Origin: Vreelandella salicampi
GTDB lineage: Bacteria > Pseudomonadota > Gammaproteobacteria > Pseudomonadales > Halomonadaceae
DNA length: 64,000 nucleotides
Assembly (NCBI RefSeq): GCF_013415105.1
Contig: NZ_JACCDF010000010.1
Location: 108,494-172,493, forward strand
Reading direction: 5' to 3'
The stretch's first letter is position 1. Each line of letters starts with the position of its first letter. This document shows positions 16,769 through 25,814 of this stretch, one piece after another. The notes under the pieces were generated by a model. The model made no database searches, was not told the origin of the DNA, and saw only the letters and a program-made list of their open reading frames with translations. The position numbers and the translations under genes are program-made.

Positions 16769-17807
16769 GACCCAATACCTCTATTTGTAGCTGGTGAGAT
16801 TCAAGAAAATGCATGGCTTGCTGGGTTTGTTCTGGCGTTCCGAGTAGTTCGGCGATCATCAAGCCTAAGGTGCGTTCCTGGATGGACTCCACTTTGGCTT
16901 GAAGAATACTGACATCGACGCCGCACTCCCGCGCGAGCTGAGAAATCAGCGGAGTTGAGACGGCATCGCCGGAAAACGTGAGCCGCACGATCGGGTGGGT
17001 GGCATCGCCCGGGTTTTCTTGCAAACGATTCACTAGCTCTTTCGGCGGCGCTAGCTGCAGGAAGTCATTTAAGAATTCACGCCCTAGCTGGGTGCGAGGC
17101 GAGGTGAAGAAATCGCCGACGACGGCGTCCTCCACCAGCTCGCCGTCAGAAATCAAGCTGACGCGATGGCAGATAGATTTAACCACTTCCATTTCATGCG
17201 TGATCAACAAAATGGTAATGCCAAGCGTATGGTTGATATCGCGCAGTAGCTCAAGAATGGAGCCGGTTGTTTGCGGGTCTAGCGCTGATGTCGCCTCATC
17301 GCAGAGCAATACCGCGGGTTCGCTGGCCAGCGCCCGGGCAATCGCGACGCGCTGCTTTTGCCCACCGGAGAGCTGAGCGGGAAACTGATGGGTCTTGTCG
17401 CTAAGCCCGACAAGCTCTAAAAGCGGAAGAACGCGCTCGCGAATTGCTTTTTTAGAGCGCCCCATCAATTCCAGCGGTAGGGCGATATTATCAAACACAT
17501 TGCGCGTTGTGAGCAGGTTAAAGTGCTGAAAAATCATGCCAATACGGTGGCGAGCACGGTTTAGTTCTTGGGCATTCAGGCGCGTCATTTCTTGGCCATT
17601 AACCGTGACGCTACCTTCTGTCGGGCGCTCCAAAAGGTTTACGCAGCGTATCAGTGTTGATTTACCTGCGCCCGACAGGCCAATGACGCCATGAATAGTC
17701 CCTTTAGGGATGTATAAGTCTGCGTTTTTTAACGCGTGCACAGCGCCTGTGTCACTGCCATTAGCTTTACTAAAGTAAGTTTTACTGACGTTTTTAAGTT
17801 CGATCAT
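16749..17807 (-). CDS. metN: Methionine ABC transporter ATP-binding protein
   Basis: ATPase of the methionine importer. 352 residues from the ATG at 17807 (MIELKNVSKTYF); the open frame continues 42 codons upstream but those bases form the leader terminator region. Walker A GLSGAGKST (about 43-51), signature LSGGQKQRVAIARAL (about 145-160) and Walker B VLLCDEATSALD. The C-terminal NIL domain (about 270-345) binds methionine and shuts down transport when the pool is full. Expression is predicted to be controlled by the SAM-sensing leader upstream. Confidence 0.95.
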   Translation of the reverse strand: MIELKNVSKTYFSKANGSDTGAVHALKNADLYIPKGTIHGVIGLSGAGKSTLIRCVNLLERPTEGSVTVNGQEMTRLNAQELNRARHRIGMIFQHFNLLTTRNVFDNIALPLELMGRSKKAIRERVLPLLELVGLSDKTHQFPAQLSGGQKQRVAIARALASEPAVLLCDEATSALDPQTTGSILELLRDINHTLGITILLITHEMEVVKSICHRVSLISDGELVEDAVVGDFFTSPRTQLGREFLNDFLQLAPPKELVNRLQENPGDATHPIVRLTFSGDAVSTPLISQLARECGVDVSILQAKVESIQERTLGLMIAELLGTPEQTQQAMHFLESHQLQIEVLGHVQRDD

Positions 17808-17890
17808 GGGTCGCGTCTGCCTTATGTGAGGCCAAAGACGTAAAGTTAGGCCGACAATAGAGTGCGAGGGGCAAGCGTAGGGCGGGAAAC

Positions 17891-17918
17891 AAAAAAAGGC
17901 CACCCTAAACGGGTGGCC
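17891..17918 (-). terminator. Intrinsic terminator in the metN leader (riboswitch expression platform)
   Basis: On the minus strand GGCCACCC, loop GTTTA, GGGTGGCC and then seven T. It lies between the metN promoter and the metN start, so it must be an attenuator, not an operon end. Its left arm contains CACCC (17911-17915), complementary to GGGTG (17933-17937) at the 3' edge of the aptamer. Confidence 0.9.
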
Positions 17919-17934
17919 ATTAACGCTGGACACA

Positions 17935-18003
17935 CCCTTTTAGCTGCATTTTACCCGGCGAGTAGCTGGGGTGACGCCCGCAATCTGGGTTCAAATCGGC
18001 GTC
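17935..18003 (-). promoter_or_regulatory. SAM-II class riboswitch aptamer upstream of metNIQ
   Basis: Read on the minus strand. P1 pairs GACGCC (18003-17998) with GGCGTC (17978-17973). The loop runs GATTTGAACCCAGATTGCG, matching the SAM-II pattern GAUUU-AACC-AUUGC. The 3' part AAAATGCAGCTAAAAGGG (17952-17935) matches the hallmark AUAAAUGUAGCUAAAAAGGG-type tail. The pseudoknot is CCC (17989-17987) with GGG (17937-17935). Compared with the minimal aptamer there is one insertion, a short hairpin ACCC/GGGT (17972-17953). When SAM holds GGG in the pseudoknot the downstream terminator can form; without SAM, GGGTG can pair with CACCC of the terminator arm. SAM-II is known mainly from Alphaproteobacteria before met biosynthesis genes; here it precedes a transporter. 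SAM-V, which shares the binding core, is the alternative class. Confidence 0.82.
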
Positions 18004-18020
18004 TTTACATTTGCGGCGAA

Positions 18021-18049
18021 AGTCTAAAGATCTGGCAGGGCGCTGTCAA
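18021..18049 (-). promoter_or_regulatory. Promoter of the metNIQ leader
   Basis: TTGACA (18044-18049) and TAGACT (18021-18026) with the ideal 17-bp spacing on the minus strand. The expected start near 18014 places the P1 helix of the aptamer about ten bases into the transcript. Confidence 0.8.
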
Positions 18050-18290
18050 ATGGACTTAGCGCTATTTTTTATGATCAGGTCATATTGTAGATTTATTTAC
18101 TTTTTTAGGTGTTTTTGTTGGGCACATTTAGTGTTGAAGTACGTTACCTAAAGCGTTGTATGGGAAATTTCACTTTGCCCGTGTTGTGGAAGGGGTGAAC
18201 TCAGTCTAAAAGTGGCACAATGTCACCGACTTACGGCCAAGCGTTTGGCGATAAACCGTGTTGATTGAAAACCGTGTCCAGGGGGAAGCG

Positions 18291-18917
18291 ATGTTTACCG
18301 GGATTGTCCAGGGTACTGCCGTTGTTGTTGCGGTACGCGAACTCGATGCCTTTCGTACGCACGTGGTGGAAATGCCTGCCCACATGCGGGATGGGCTTGA
18401 GATTGGGGCGTCTGTTGCCCACAACGGTGTTTGTCTGACCGTAACGGCGATTGATGACGACAACGTAAGCTTTGACTTGATGCGTGAAACGCTGCGATTG
18501 ACCAATCTTGGTGCAATTGCGCCTGGGCAATGCGTCAATATTGAGCGTGCCGCGCGTTTCGGCGATGAAATTGGCGGGCATGCCATGTCAGGCCATGTGA
18601 TCTGCAAAGCGAAGCTGGTTGAGATCGAAGAAGCGCCGAATAATCGTCGCCTGTGGTTTGCGCTGCCTAAAAAAGTCAGTCGATTTGTATTTGAGAAAGG
18701 GTATATCGGGGTGGACGGTATTAGCCTGACCGTGGCCGATGTACGCCGCGCGGATGAGAATGAGGGAGTGGAATTCAGCGTGAATCTCATACCCGAGACG
18801 CTGTTGCGCACGGTGTTAAACGAGCGGTCCCTTGGAGATGAGGTCAATATCGAGATTGACCCGCAAACCCAGGTTATTGTCGAGACGGTGGAGCGTGTCT
18901 TAGCGAGCCGCGTGTAG
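18291..18917 (+). CDS. ribE: Riboflavin synthase, alpha chain
   Basis: Dismutates two 6,7-dimethyl-8-ribityllumazines to riboflavin. 208 residues made of two homologous lumazine-binding domains: MFTGIVQGTAVV with GASVAHNGVCLTV in the first (1-95) and MSGHVICKAKL with GYIGVDGISLTV in the second (97-190), the classic internal repeat. The ATG at 18291 (GGGGGAAG upstream) is the invariant MFTGIV start; the open frame extends 11 codons further. It stands alone, divergent from metN, away from other rib genes. No FMN riboswitch is visible upstream. Confidence 0.95.
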   Translation: MFTGIVQGTAVVVAVRELDAFRTHVVEMPAHMRDGLEIGASVAHNGVCLTVTAIDDDNVSFDLMRETLRLTNLGAIAPGQCVNIERAARFGDEIGGHAMSGHVICKAKLVEIEEAPNNRRLWFALPKKVSRFVFEKGYIGVDGISLTVADVRRADENEGVEFSVNLIPETLLRTVLNERSLGDEVNIEIDPQTQVIVETVERVLASRV

Positions 18918-19128
18918 GTGAGATTTTGGGTTTGTTGACCGATTGGTTAGCTTTTGGCCTAAAGTTTGCTAGTCACTATAGGTGGGCAAATGCCCAAGAT
19001 GCTCGGCTGCATTTTGTTGGCGCTTGTATCGCGAATTGTCTTTCGATAACAAGTGCCTTTCGTTAACATGTGCGGCTTTTCTTACACTCAGGGACTCTAC
19101 GCGTTGGCGTGAAGGATAGAAAAACTCT

Positions 19129-20427
19129 ATGAAATTTCTTGAGCAACATTTCAAGCTCTCTGAGCACAAAACGAACGTGAAAACTGAGGTAATCGCCGGG
19201 ATTACAACGTTCCTGACGATGGCCTATATCATTTTCGTTAACCCCAGCATTCTCTCTGAGGCGGGGATGGATTATGGCGCGGTTTTTGTGGCGACCTGTG
19301 TGGCTGCTGCAATTGGCTGTTTGGTAATGGGGATTTGGGCTAATTACCCAATCGCGCAGGCGCCGGGTATGGGGCTAAACGCCTTCTTTACCTATGGTGT
19401 TGTTTTAGGTATGGGGTATGCTTGGGAAGCGGCCCTAGGGGCGGTCTTCTTGTCGGGCTTCTGTTTCTTTTTGCTGAGTATATTTAAGATTCGCGAGTGG
19501 ATTATCAACTCGATTCCGCTATCGCTGCGTTTGGGTATTGCTGCGGGTATTGGTCTTTTCCTGGCCATGGTGGCGCTTAAAAATGCCGGTATCGTGGTGT
19601 CAAACCCGGCGACTTATGTCGCCCTTGGAGACCTTTCTGAGCCATCGGCGATTTATGCGCTGGTGGGCTTTTTTGTTATCACGGCCCTCTCGTATTTGAA
19701 TGTAACCGGCGCGGTGATGATTGGTATTTTGGGCGTTACGGTGGTCGCCATGGTGCTCGGGCACAATGAGTACGGTGGCCTTATGTCGATGCCGCCGTCT
19801 ATTGCGCCCACGCTGATGCAAATGGATGTCATGGCCGCGCTTGATGTCGCCATGCTGAGCGTGATTTTTGCTTTTCTGTTTGTCGATCTTTTCGATACCT
19901 CCGGCACGCTGGTCGGTGTCGCCCAGCGGGGCAAACTACTGGATAAAGACGGTAAATTGCCCCGGGTAGGCCGCGCGATGATGGCAGATAGCACAGCATC
20001 AATGGCAGGCGCGGCCCTGGGTACCTCGACCACCACCAGTTACATTGAATCCACCGCCGGTATTGCGGCTGGCGGGCGTACCGGTTTGACCGCCGTGGTC
20101 GTGGGTGTACTGTTTTTGCTTAGTCTCTTTTTTGCCCCCTTGGCTGGCTCCATTCCCGCTTATGCGACCGCCGGGGCACTGCTTTACGTGGCGGTATTGA
20201 TGGCAGGCAGCCTTGCGCACGCTGACTGGGATGACGCAACGGAAGCCGCACCCGTCTTAATTGCCGCATTAGCCATGCCGCTGACGTTTTCTATCGCAGA
20301 AGGTATCGCGCTGGGCTTTATTAGCTACGTGGCGATTAAAACGCTATCGGGTCGCTTTAAAGATTTAAATATTGCAGTGGTGTTATTGGCGCTGCTGTTC
20401 GTGGCTAAATTCTTCTTTTTAGACTAA
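19129..20427 (+). CDS. NCS2 purine permease (AzgA/GhxP-like; adenine, guanine or hypoxanthine)
   Basis: Inner-membrane proton symporter of 432 residues with about 12-14 helices, including MYIIFVNPSIL-type helix 1 (FLTMAYIIFVNPSILSEAGMDYGAVF), QAPGMGLNAFFTYGVV and the substrate-site LFVDLFDTSGTLVGVAQRG and ALGTSTTTSYIESTAGIAAGGRTGLTAVV. These define the AzgA-like branch of the NCS2 family rather than the UraA branch. It heads a plus-strand run with apt and gpt, so imported purine bases are converted at once to nucleotides. The 211-bp region before it holds a hairpin (19023-19053: CTTGTATCG / CGATAACAAG with one bulge) of unknown role. Confidence 0.9.
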   Translation: MKFLEQHFKLSEHKTNVKTEVIAGITTFLTMAYIIFVNPSILSEAGMDYGAVFVATCVAAAIGCLVMGIWANYPIAQAPGMGLNAFFTYGVVLGMGYAWEAALGAVFLSGFCFFLLSIFKIREWIINSIPLSLRLGIAAGIGLFLAMVALKNAGIVVSNPATYVALGDLSEPSAIYALVGFFVITALSYLNVTGAVMIGILGVTVVAMVLGHNEYGGLMSMPPSIAPTLMQMDVMAALDVAMLSVIFAFLFVDLFDTSGTLVGVAQRGKLLDKDGKLPRVGRAMMADSTASMAGAALGTSTTTSYIESTAGIAAGGRTGLTAVVVGVLFLLSLFFAPLAGSIPAYATAGALLYVAVLMAGSLAHADWDDATEAAPVLIAALAMPLTFSIAEGIALGFISYVAIKTLSGRFKDLNIAVVLLALLFVAKFFFLD

Positions 20428-20460
20428 ACCTCGACACTTTCCGACGAAACGAGAGACGCG

Positions 20461-21006
20461 ATGAGCATCTATGGCGACTATATTAAGTCCGTTATCCGCA
20501 CGGTGCCGGACTGGCCTGAACCGGGGGTAAATTTTCGCGATATTACCCCGTTACTACAAAACAGTGCCGCCTTTCGCAAGCTGATCGATAGCTTTGTGCA
20601 CCGCTATCAAGAGATGAACTTAGATGCCATCGCGTCCATTGACGCGCGAGGTTTTATCATTGGTGCGCCTTTGGCTTACGAGCTTGGCTGTAGTTTTGTG
20701 CCCGTACGTAAGAAGGGTAAGCTGCCTTTTCAAACCATTAGTGAAACCTACACCCTTGAGTACGGTCATTCTGAAGTTGAGCTGCACTCCGATGCTTTTC
20801 AGAAAGATGACCGTATTCTTCTGATGGATGACTTGATCGCTACCGGCGGCACTATGCTGGCAGCGGCTAATCTGATTCAGCGTAGCGGTGGCCATGTGGT
20901 TGAAACGGCCACCATTATCGATCTACCTGAACTGGGTGGGTCGCAGAAAATTCGCGATGCAGGCTTTGGTGTGTTCGCGGTTTGTTCCTTCACCGAAGAC
21001 GAGTAA
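20461..21006 (+). CDS. apt: Adenine phosphoribosyltransferase
   Basis: Makes AMP from adenine and PRPP. 181 residues with the type I PRTase signature [13 protein letters not shown] (about 120-132), the N-terminal [21 protein letters not shown] and [14 protein letters not shown] flexible loop. The start ATG follows the permease stop by 33 bp with only a weak GAGAG ribosome site. Cotranscribed with the purine permease and gpt. Confidence 0.95.
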   Translation: MSIYGDYIKSVIRTVPDWPEPGVNFRDITPLLQNSAAFRKLIDSFVHRYQEMNLDAIASIDARGFIIGAPLAYELGCSFVPVRKKGKLPFQTISETYTLEYGHSEVELHSDAFQKDDRILLMDDLIATGGTMLAAANLIQRSGGHVVETATIIDLPELGGSQKIRDAGFGVFAVCSFTEDE

Positions 21007-21013
21007 CGCCTTT

Positions 21014-21493
21014 ATGAGTACTCACCGTTATCACCAACATTTTACGGTCTCCTGGGATCAGCTGCATCGCGATGTGCGTCAGCTGTGTCATCAGTTAATT
21101 GAGCGTGATTTTAAAGGCATCGTGGCAATTACACGCGGCGGACTCATTCCGGCGGCGTTGATTGCCCGAGAGCTTAACGTGCGCCTGATCGATACCGTCT
21201 GCATCAAAAGCTATGACCACATGGATCAAGGTGGGCTGGATGTCCTGAAAGGGGTTGACCATGATGGCGATGGCTGGCTTCTCGTTGATGACTTGGTGGA
21301 TACCGGGAAAACGGCCAAGGCGGTCAGAGAAATGCTGCCTAAAGCGCACTTCGTCACGATTTACGCTAAACCAGAAGGGCGCCCGCTTGTTGACCAATAC
21401 CTCACGGAAGTGGCCCAGCAGTGCTGGATCCAGTTTCCCTGGGATATGGGTGTGGCCTATGTAGAGCCGCTCGTCGATCAAGTCAGAAAGTAA
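21014..21493 (+). CDS. gpt: Xanthine-guanine phosphoribosyltransferase
   Basis: Converts guanine, xanthine and, weakly, hypoxanthine to nucleotides. 159 residues from the ATG at 21014, seven bases after apt; the overlapping upstream frame is not coding. PRTase motif [13 protein letters not shown] and [19 protein letters not shown] are present, and the C-terminal [13 protein letters not shown] matches E. coli Gpt. Lacking its own clear ribosome site, it is probably translated by coupling to apt. Confidence 0.94.
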   Translation: MSTHRYHQHFTVSWDQLHRDVRQLCHQLIERDFKGIVAITRGGLIPAALIARELNVRLIDTVCIKSYDHMDQGGLDVLKGVDHDGDGWLLVDDLVDTGKTAKAVREMLPKAHFVTIYAKPEGRPLVDQYLTEVAQQCWIQFPWDMGVAYVEPLVDQVRK

Positions 21494-21558
21494 CGTTTGA
21501 AGCATTAACATTAATGTCTGAAACAATAAAATGTGTGAAGCAATAAAGAGGTGGGGAG

Positions 21559-22242
21559 ATGGCGAATCCGTTACCGGGTGAGTGGGGAAGAGCCTTAGAA
21601 AGCGAGTTTCATGCTGAGTATATGCACTCGCTCAAGCAATTTCTCGCGGACGAGAAAGCGGCAAAAAAGGTGGTATACCCACACTCATCGAACTGGTTTC
21701 GCGCCTTTGAACTGACACCGCTTGATGAAGTCAAGGTCGTTATTTTGGGTCAAGATCCTTACCACGGCCCGAACCAGGCGCATGGGCTTTGCTTTTCCGT
21801 GCAACCGGGTGTACCCGTACCGCCGTCGCTTACCAATGTCTACAAAGAGCTCGCCTCTGATATCGGGTTTACGCCGGTCAAGCACGGCTATTTGGAGGCC
21901 TGGGCCAAGCAGGGCGTATTGCTTCTCAATACGGCATTAACGGTTGAACAGGGCAACGCGGCATCGCACCGAGGCAAAGGCTGGGAGCCGTTCACCGACC
22001 GTGTGATTGAGACGGTCAGTGAAAAATCGCCTCCTTGCGTTTTTTTGCTGTGGGGAGGCCATGCACGGCAGAAGAAGCAATTGATCGATCGTCAGCAACA
22101 TTTGGTGCTTGAAGCGCCTCATCCTTCGCCGCTTTCCGCCCACCGCGGTTTTTTTGGCTCGCGCCACTTTTCCCAGGCGAATGACTTTCTTCAATCTCAA
22201 GGACGAACGCCGATTGATTGGCAATTGCCGGAAACCCCTTAA
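21559..22242 (+). CDS. ung: Uracil-DNA glycosylase, family 1
   Basis: Excises uracil from DNA at the start of base excision repair. 227 residues with the water-activating loop [22 protein letters not shown] (about 55-76) and the minor-groove intercalation loop [21 protein letters not shown] (about 186-206), both complete. A GAGGTGGGGAG ribosome site precedes the ATG. It sits between base-salvage genes and fits a theme of uracil handling with upp and uraA. Confidence 0.96.
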   Translation: MANPLPGEWGRALESEFHAEYMHSLKQFLADEKAAKKVVYPHSSNWFRAFELTPLDEVKVVILGQDPYHGPNQAHGLCFSVQPGVPVPPSLTNVYKELASDIGFTPVKHGYLEAWAKQGVLLLNTALTVEQGNAASHRGKGWEPFTDRVIETVSEKSPPCVFLLWGGHARQKKQLIDRQQHLVLEAPHPSPLSAHRGFFGSRHFSQANDFLQSQGRTPIDWQLPETP

Positions 22243-22338
22243 CCTCAAGACTGGTTGCGCGTAGAATGGCGCGCAATTTTGTATGCCCGTCGAGACGACG
22301 AACGTCGTTGAATCAAATGCCTGCAGTGAGGAAGTCCC

Positions 22339-22968
22339 ATGAGTGTTCATGCCATTAATCATCCGCTTGTGCAGCATAAGCTGGGGCTGATGCGCGAAGC
22401 GGATATCAGCACCAAAAGCTTTCGTGAGTTAGCCGGTGAAGTGGCAAAGCTTCTTACTTATGAAGCCACTCAAGGGCTAGAGCTTGAAGACCACGATATT
22501 GAAGGCTGGAACGGAGAGCCGATTGCCACACGCCGACTTAAAGGCAAAAAAGTCACCGTCGTGCCGATTTTGCGCGCTGGCTTGGGCATGCTGGAAGGCG
22601 TGACGGATTTAATTCCCAGTGCGCGTGTTAGCGTAGTGGGCTTATACCGTGATGAAGAAACGCTGCAGCCGGTACCTTACTTTGCCAAGTTTGCCAATGA
22701 TATCGAAGAGCGTATGGCCATTGTGATCGACCCGATGCTCGCCACGGGCGGCTCCATGGTGGCAACCCTTGATATGCTGCGCGAGCGCGGCTGCGAAAGC
22801 ATGAAAGTGATCGTCCTTGTCGCAGCGCCCGAAGGCATTAAGCGTGTACAAGAAGCCTATCCGGATATTGAGATTTACACGGCGTCCATCGACGAAAGGC
22901 TAGACGAGAACGGCTATATCGTTCCCGGACTCGGCGACGCCGGCGATAAAATTTTTGGTACGCGATAA
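22339..22968 (+). CDS. upp: Uracil phosphoribosyltransferase
   Basis: Makes UMP from uracil and PRPP. 209 residues with [20 protein letters not shown], the PRPP site [19 protein letters not shown] and the C-terminal uracil site [25 protein letters not shown] lies upstream of the ATG. A terminator-like hairpin separates it from uraA, so uraA probably depends on read-through or its own promoter. Confidence 0.96.
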   Translation: MSVHAINHPLVQHKLGLMREADISTKSFRELAGEVAKLLTYEATQGLELEDHDIEGWNGEPIATRRLKGKKVTVVPILRAGLGMLEGVTDLIPSARVSVVGLYRDEETLQPVPYFAKFANDIEERMAIVIDPMLATGGSMVATLDMLRERGCESMKVIVLVAAPEGIKRVQEAYPDIEIYTASIDERLDENGYIVPGLGDAGDKIFGTR

Positions 22969-22985
22969 GCGTCCCTAGACTAACG

Positions 22986-23020
22986 GCCCCTTACGCCCTG
23001 CGCGTTGGGGGCATTTTTTT
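22986..23020 (+). terminator. Terminator or attenuator between upp and uraA
   Basis: GCCCC...ACGC pairs with GCGT..GGGGC (interrupted GC-rich stem), followed by ATTTTTTT. Confidence 0.7.
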
Positions 23021-23090
23021 GCCCTGGTGATAAACATGAAGCATATAGGGCAGCGTGAAATTTATTTTGTTGGATATTAAGGAGGCCAGA

Positions 23091-24323
23091 GTGACAGATA
23101 CAACTGCGCAAACTGATTCATGGCTCAAAATGCTACTGACGGGAACTCAGATGCTCTTTGTTGCCTTCGGCGCGTTGGTGCTGGTGCCACTACTTACTGG
23201 GCTCGACCCAAGTGTGGCATTGTTTACCGCCGGGGCAGGCACGTTAGTCTTTCATGCCGTCACCAAGCAAAGCGTGCCCGTATTTTTGGCCTCTTCATTT
23301 GCGTTTATTGCCCCCATCCAAGGCTCCATTGCTAACTTTGGTATTCCCGCCACCCTAGGCGGTTTGATGGCAGCGGGTTTGGTCTATGTGGTGATATCCC
23401 AAGCGGTGCGACTCAAAGGCACGGTATGGTTACACCGGTTGCTGCCAGCCGTGGTGGTGGGCCCGGTGATTATGGTGATTGGGTTGGCGCTAGCGCCGGT
23501 AGCGGTGGATATGGCCACCGGCGAAACGAGCGATAGTATCAACTATACCAAGGCGATTGTGCTGTCGATGGCAAGCCTTTTGGTGACCCTGGTGCTCGCC
23601 GTTTTTGGGCGCGGATTGCTTCGTTTGGTGCCCATTATTGGCGGTATCGTGACCGGTTATGTGCTGGCACTTTTAATGGGCGTGGTCGATTTTTCACCGG
23701 TGGTTGAGGCAAGCTGGATCGCTTTACCCAGTTTTACCGCCCCCGAGTTTCATTGGGCCGCAATTTTGTTCATGATTCCTGTCGCTATTGCGCCGGCGGT
23801 AGAGCACATTGGTGATATGGTCGCGATTGGTTCGGTCACGCGTAATAACTATCTTGAAAAACCGGGGCTGCACCGCACGCTTTTAGGCGATGGCTTAGCG
23901 ACGACCTTGGCGGCTCTCTTTGGTGGTCCTCCCAACACGACCTATTCGGAAGTGACCGGCGCGGTGACGCTAACACGTGCTTTTAACCCGATGTACATGA
24001 TCGTAGCAGCGGTGATAGCTATCCTTCTGGCTTTCGTTGCTAAGCTAGGGGCTCTTTTACAGACCATTCCCGGTCCTGTGATGGGCGGTATTATGACGTT
24101 GCTCTTTGGTTCGATTGCCGTTGTGGGGATGAACACGCTGGTGCGCGCGGGGCATTCATTGACAGCTCCCCGTAATCTAGTGGTCGTGTCGCTAATACTT
24201 GTTTTTGGTATCGGCGGTATGCAGTTCGGCAGTGGTCAATTCACGCTTCAAGGCGTAAGTCTTGCGGCGCTAGTGGGTATTGTGCTGAATTGGGTGTTGC
24301 CGGGTGCCAGTGAAGATGCGTAA
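23091..24323 (+). CDS. uraA: Uracil permease, NCS2 family
   Basis: Proton-coupled uracil importer, 410 residues and about 14 membrane segments. Seen: FLASSFAFIAPI, the NCS2 substrate-site EHIGDMVAIGSVTRNNYL (the Glu binds uracil in E. coli UraA) and GGPPNTTYSEVTGAVTLTRAF. The start is GTG at 23091, five bases after a consensus AAGGAGG; an in-frame GTG at 23055 has no ribosome site. Works with upp to salvage external uracil. Confidence 0.93.
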   Translation: MTDTTAQTDSWLKMLLTGTQMLFVAFGALVLVPLLTGLDPSVALFTAGAGTLVFHAVTKQSVPVFLASSFAFIAPIQGSIANFGIPATLGGLMAAGLVYVVISQAVRLKGTVWLHRLLPAVVVGPVIMVIGLALAPVAVDMATGETSDSINYTKAIVLSMASLLVTLVLAVFGRGLLRLVPIIGGIVTGYVLALLMGVVDFSPVVEASWIALPSFTAPEFHWAAILFMIPVAIAPAVEHIGDMVAIGSVTRNNYLEKPGLHRTLLGDGLATTLAALFGGPPNTTYSEVTGAVTLTRAFNPMYMIVAAVIAILLAFVAKLGALLQTIPGPVMGGIMTLLFGSIAVVGMNTLVRAGHSLTAPRNLVVVSLILVFGIGGMQFGSGQFTLQGVSLAALVGIVLNWVLPGASEDA

Positions 24324-24354
24324 CCCGTTTACGAAATAAAAGGAGCACGCCGCA

Positions 24355-24933
24355 ATGCCGTCAACGCCTTCGTCATTCGCCCATATCGCCCCTGTGACGC
24401 CGATGCCTTTTCCTGTGCTAAGCGTTGCTGCCTGGAGCGGTACCGGTAAAACCACGCTGCTCACACAGCTAATGCCGATGCTGCGCGATTTCGGCCTTCA
24501 CGTGGGCGTCGTTAAACACGCGCACCACAGCTTTGATGTCGATAAGCCGGGTAAAGATAGCTATGAGCTTCGCCAGGCAGGGGCATCGCCTATGCTGGTT
24601 GCCTCACATCAGCGCTTTGCTTTGATGCAGGAAACCCCTGAGCACCAGGAGCCCGATCTTAATTACCTCCTTGGTTTGATGGTGCCGCATGCGCCCGATT
24701 TGGTGATTGTTGAAGGCTTTAAAGCCTGGCCGTTGGCAAAGTTGGTCCTCTACCGTGAGGGGGTTGGAGACCCCGCGATTTTGGATGATGCGTGGGCGCG
24801 CGCGGCGGCGCTTAAAGTGGAATATGAGCGCCCGTTAAGGCCAGATGTCACCCGGCTAGATATTGATGATATTCACGCAATTGCCCAGTGGGTGAGGCAG
24901 TGGACGCTGGCAACACGTGAGGTGAATGCTTAA
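24355..24933 (+). CDS. mobB: Molybdopterin-guanine dinucleotide biosynthesis adaptor MobB
   Basis: GTP-binding accessory factor for attaching GMP to molybdopterin. 192 residues with Walker A AAWSGTGKTTLL (about 26-37), VGVVKHAHHSFDVDKPGKDSYELRQAGA and VIVEGFKAWPLAKLVLYR. The first 20 residues (Pro/Thr-rich) precede the fold and are not conserved in family members I know. AGGAG is 10 bases before the ATG. It begins a molybdenum-cofactor cluster; mobA and moaA are not in the window. Confidence 0.9.
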   Translation: MPSTPSSFAHIAPVTPMPFPVLSVAAWSGTGKTTLLTQLMPMLRDFGLHVGVVKHAHHSFDVDKPGKDSYELRQAGASPMLVASHQRFALMQETPEHQEPDLNYLLGLMVPHAPDLVIVEGFKAWPLAKLVLYREGVGDPAILDDAWARAAALKVEYERPLRPDVTRLDIDDIHAIAQWVRQWTLATREVNA

Positions 24934-25003
24934 CAGACGTGGTGGTGCCGAGCGCTCGTCTGACTTGGTATCCTATCCGCTAAAGTGATTTAAGGTGATT
25001 TAC

Positions 25004-25813
25004 ATGCAGCTGACGCATCTTAACGCCCGTGGTGAAGCCAATATGGTGGATGTGGGCGACAAACAAGCAACGCGCCGTGAGGCCGTGGCAACAGGGCGCA
25101 TTATGATGCAGCCACAAACGCTCAAGCTATTGGTGGACGGCGCGTTGCCTAAGGGTGATGTGATTGCGACAGCACGCATTGCAGGTATTCAGGCCGCGAA
25201 GCGAACCCATGAACTGATCCCTTTGTGCCATTCGCTTTCGCTGTCAAAAGTGGCGCTCGATTTTGACATCGACGAGCAATATGAGTGTGTTCACGTTGAG
25301 GCGATGTGCCGGCTAAGTGGGCAAACCGGCGTTGAGATGGAGGCGCTGACGGCGGTCTCGGTCGCATGCCTAACGCTTTATGATATGTGCAAGGCGGTGG
25401 ACAAAACGATGCGCATCGACGCCGTTCAGCTTGAGAGTAAGCGAGGTGGTAAGAGCGGTGACTACCAGCGCGACGGCAGCGGTTATGAAAATGTGCCCCC
25501 CATTGTGACCGGTACCGGCGCCGCTGGTGAAGTCAGTATAGGTGAGCGCTGTGCCTCGCCATGTGTCCGCGTGAAGTTTCTTGCCGAATTACGCGAGCGG
25601 CTGGGTGAGAGCGAAGCCATCATCAACTTAGATGAGATGGAGTCGCGCGACGTTGGTGGGCTTAAAGTGGCACTCGCAAAGCGCAGCGATATCTTTGCCG
25701 CGTTGAGTGATCGCCGTGCGTTGTGTGCCGTTAATCAGGTGATGGCCAACGACAATGCACCGGTAACCGACGATGACGAAGTGGCGTTCTTTCCACCTGT
25801 CACCGGGGGGTAA
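25004..25813 (+). CDS. moaC: Fused MoaC-MoaD (cyclic pyranopterin monophosphate synthase / molybdopterin synthase sulfur carrier)
   Basis: 269 residues. Residues 1-160 are MoaC, which closes the cyclic pyranopterin: [34 protein letters not shown] and [24 protein letters not shown] are diagnostic. After a linker (about 160-187) comes an 80-residue ubiquitin-like MoaD ([17 protein letters not shown]...) ending in the required Gly-Gly (VTGG, 268-269), the site of thiocarboxylation. MoaC and MoaD are usually separate genes, so this is a genuine fusion without an internal stop. ATG at 25004 (AAGG eight bases upstream) is preferred over GTG at 24995. moaE starts one base after its stop. Confidence 0.93.
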   Translation: MQLTHLNARGEANMVDVGDKQATRREAVATGRIMMQPQTLKLLVDGALPKGDVIATARIAGIQAAKRTHELIPLCHSLSLSKVALDFDIDEQYECVHVEAMCRLSGQTGVEMEALTAVSVACLTLYDMCKAVDKTMRIDAVQLESKRGGKSGDYQRDGSGYENVPPIVTGTGAAGEVSIGERCASPCVRVKFLAELRERLGESEAIINLDEMESRDVGGLKVALAKRSDIFAALSDRRALCAVNQVMANDNAPVTDDDEVAFFPPVTGG

Positions 25814-25814
25814 G

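Noticed and set aside
17808..18003. SAM-I (S-box) reading of the metN leader
   Set aside because: No four-way junction blocks (AGAGAGG or GCAACC-type) are present; the pseudoknot pattern fits SAM-II instead.
18061..18290. Possible FMN riboswitch before riboflavin synthase
   Set aside because: None of the conserved RFN segments (AGGGGC or GATTCAG-type blocks) is present.
18918..19128. Possible purine riboswitch before the NCS2 purine permease
   Set aside because: The region has a bulged hairpin but no three-way junction core with TATA/GG loop residues.
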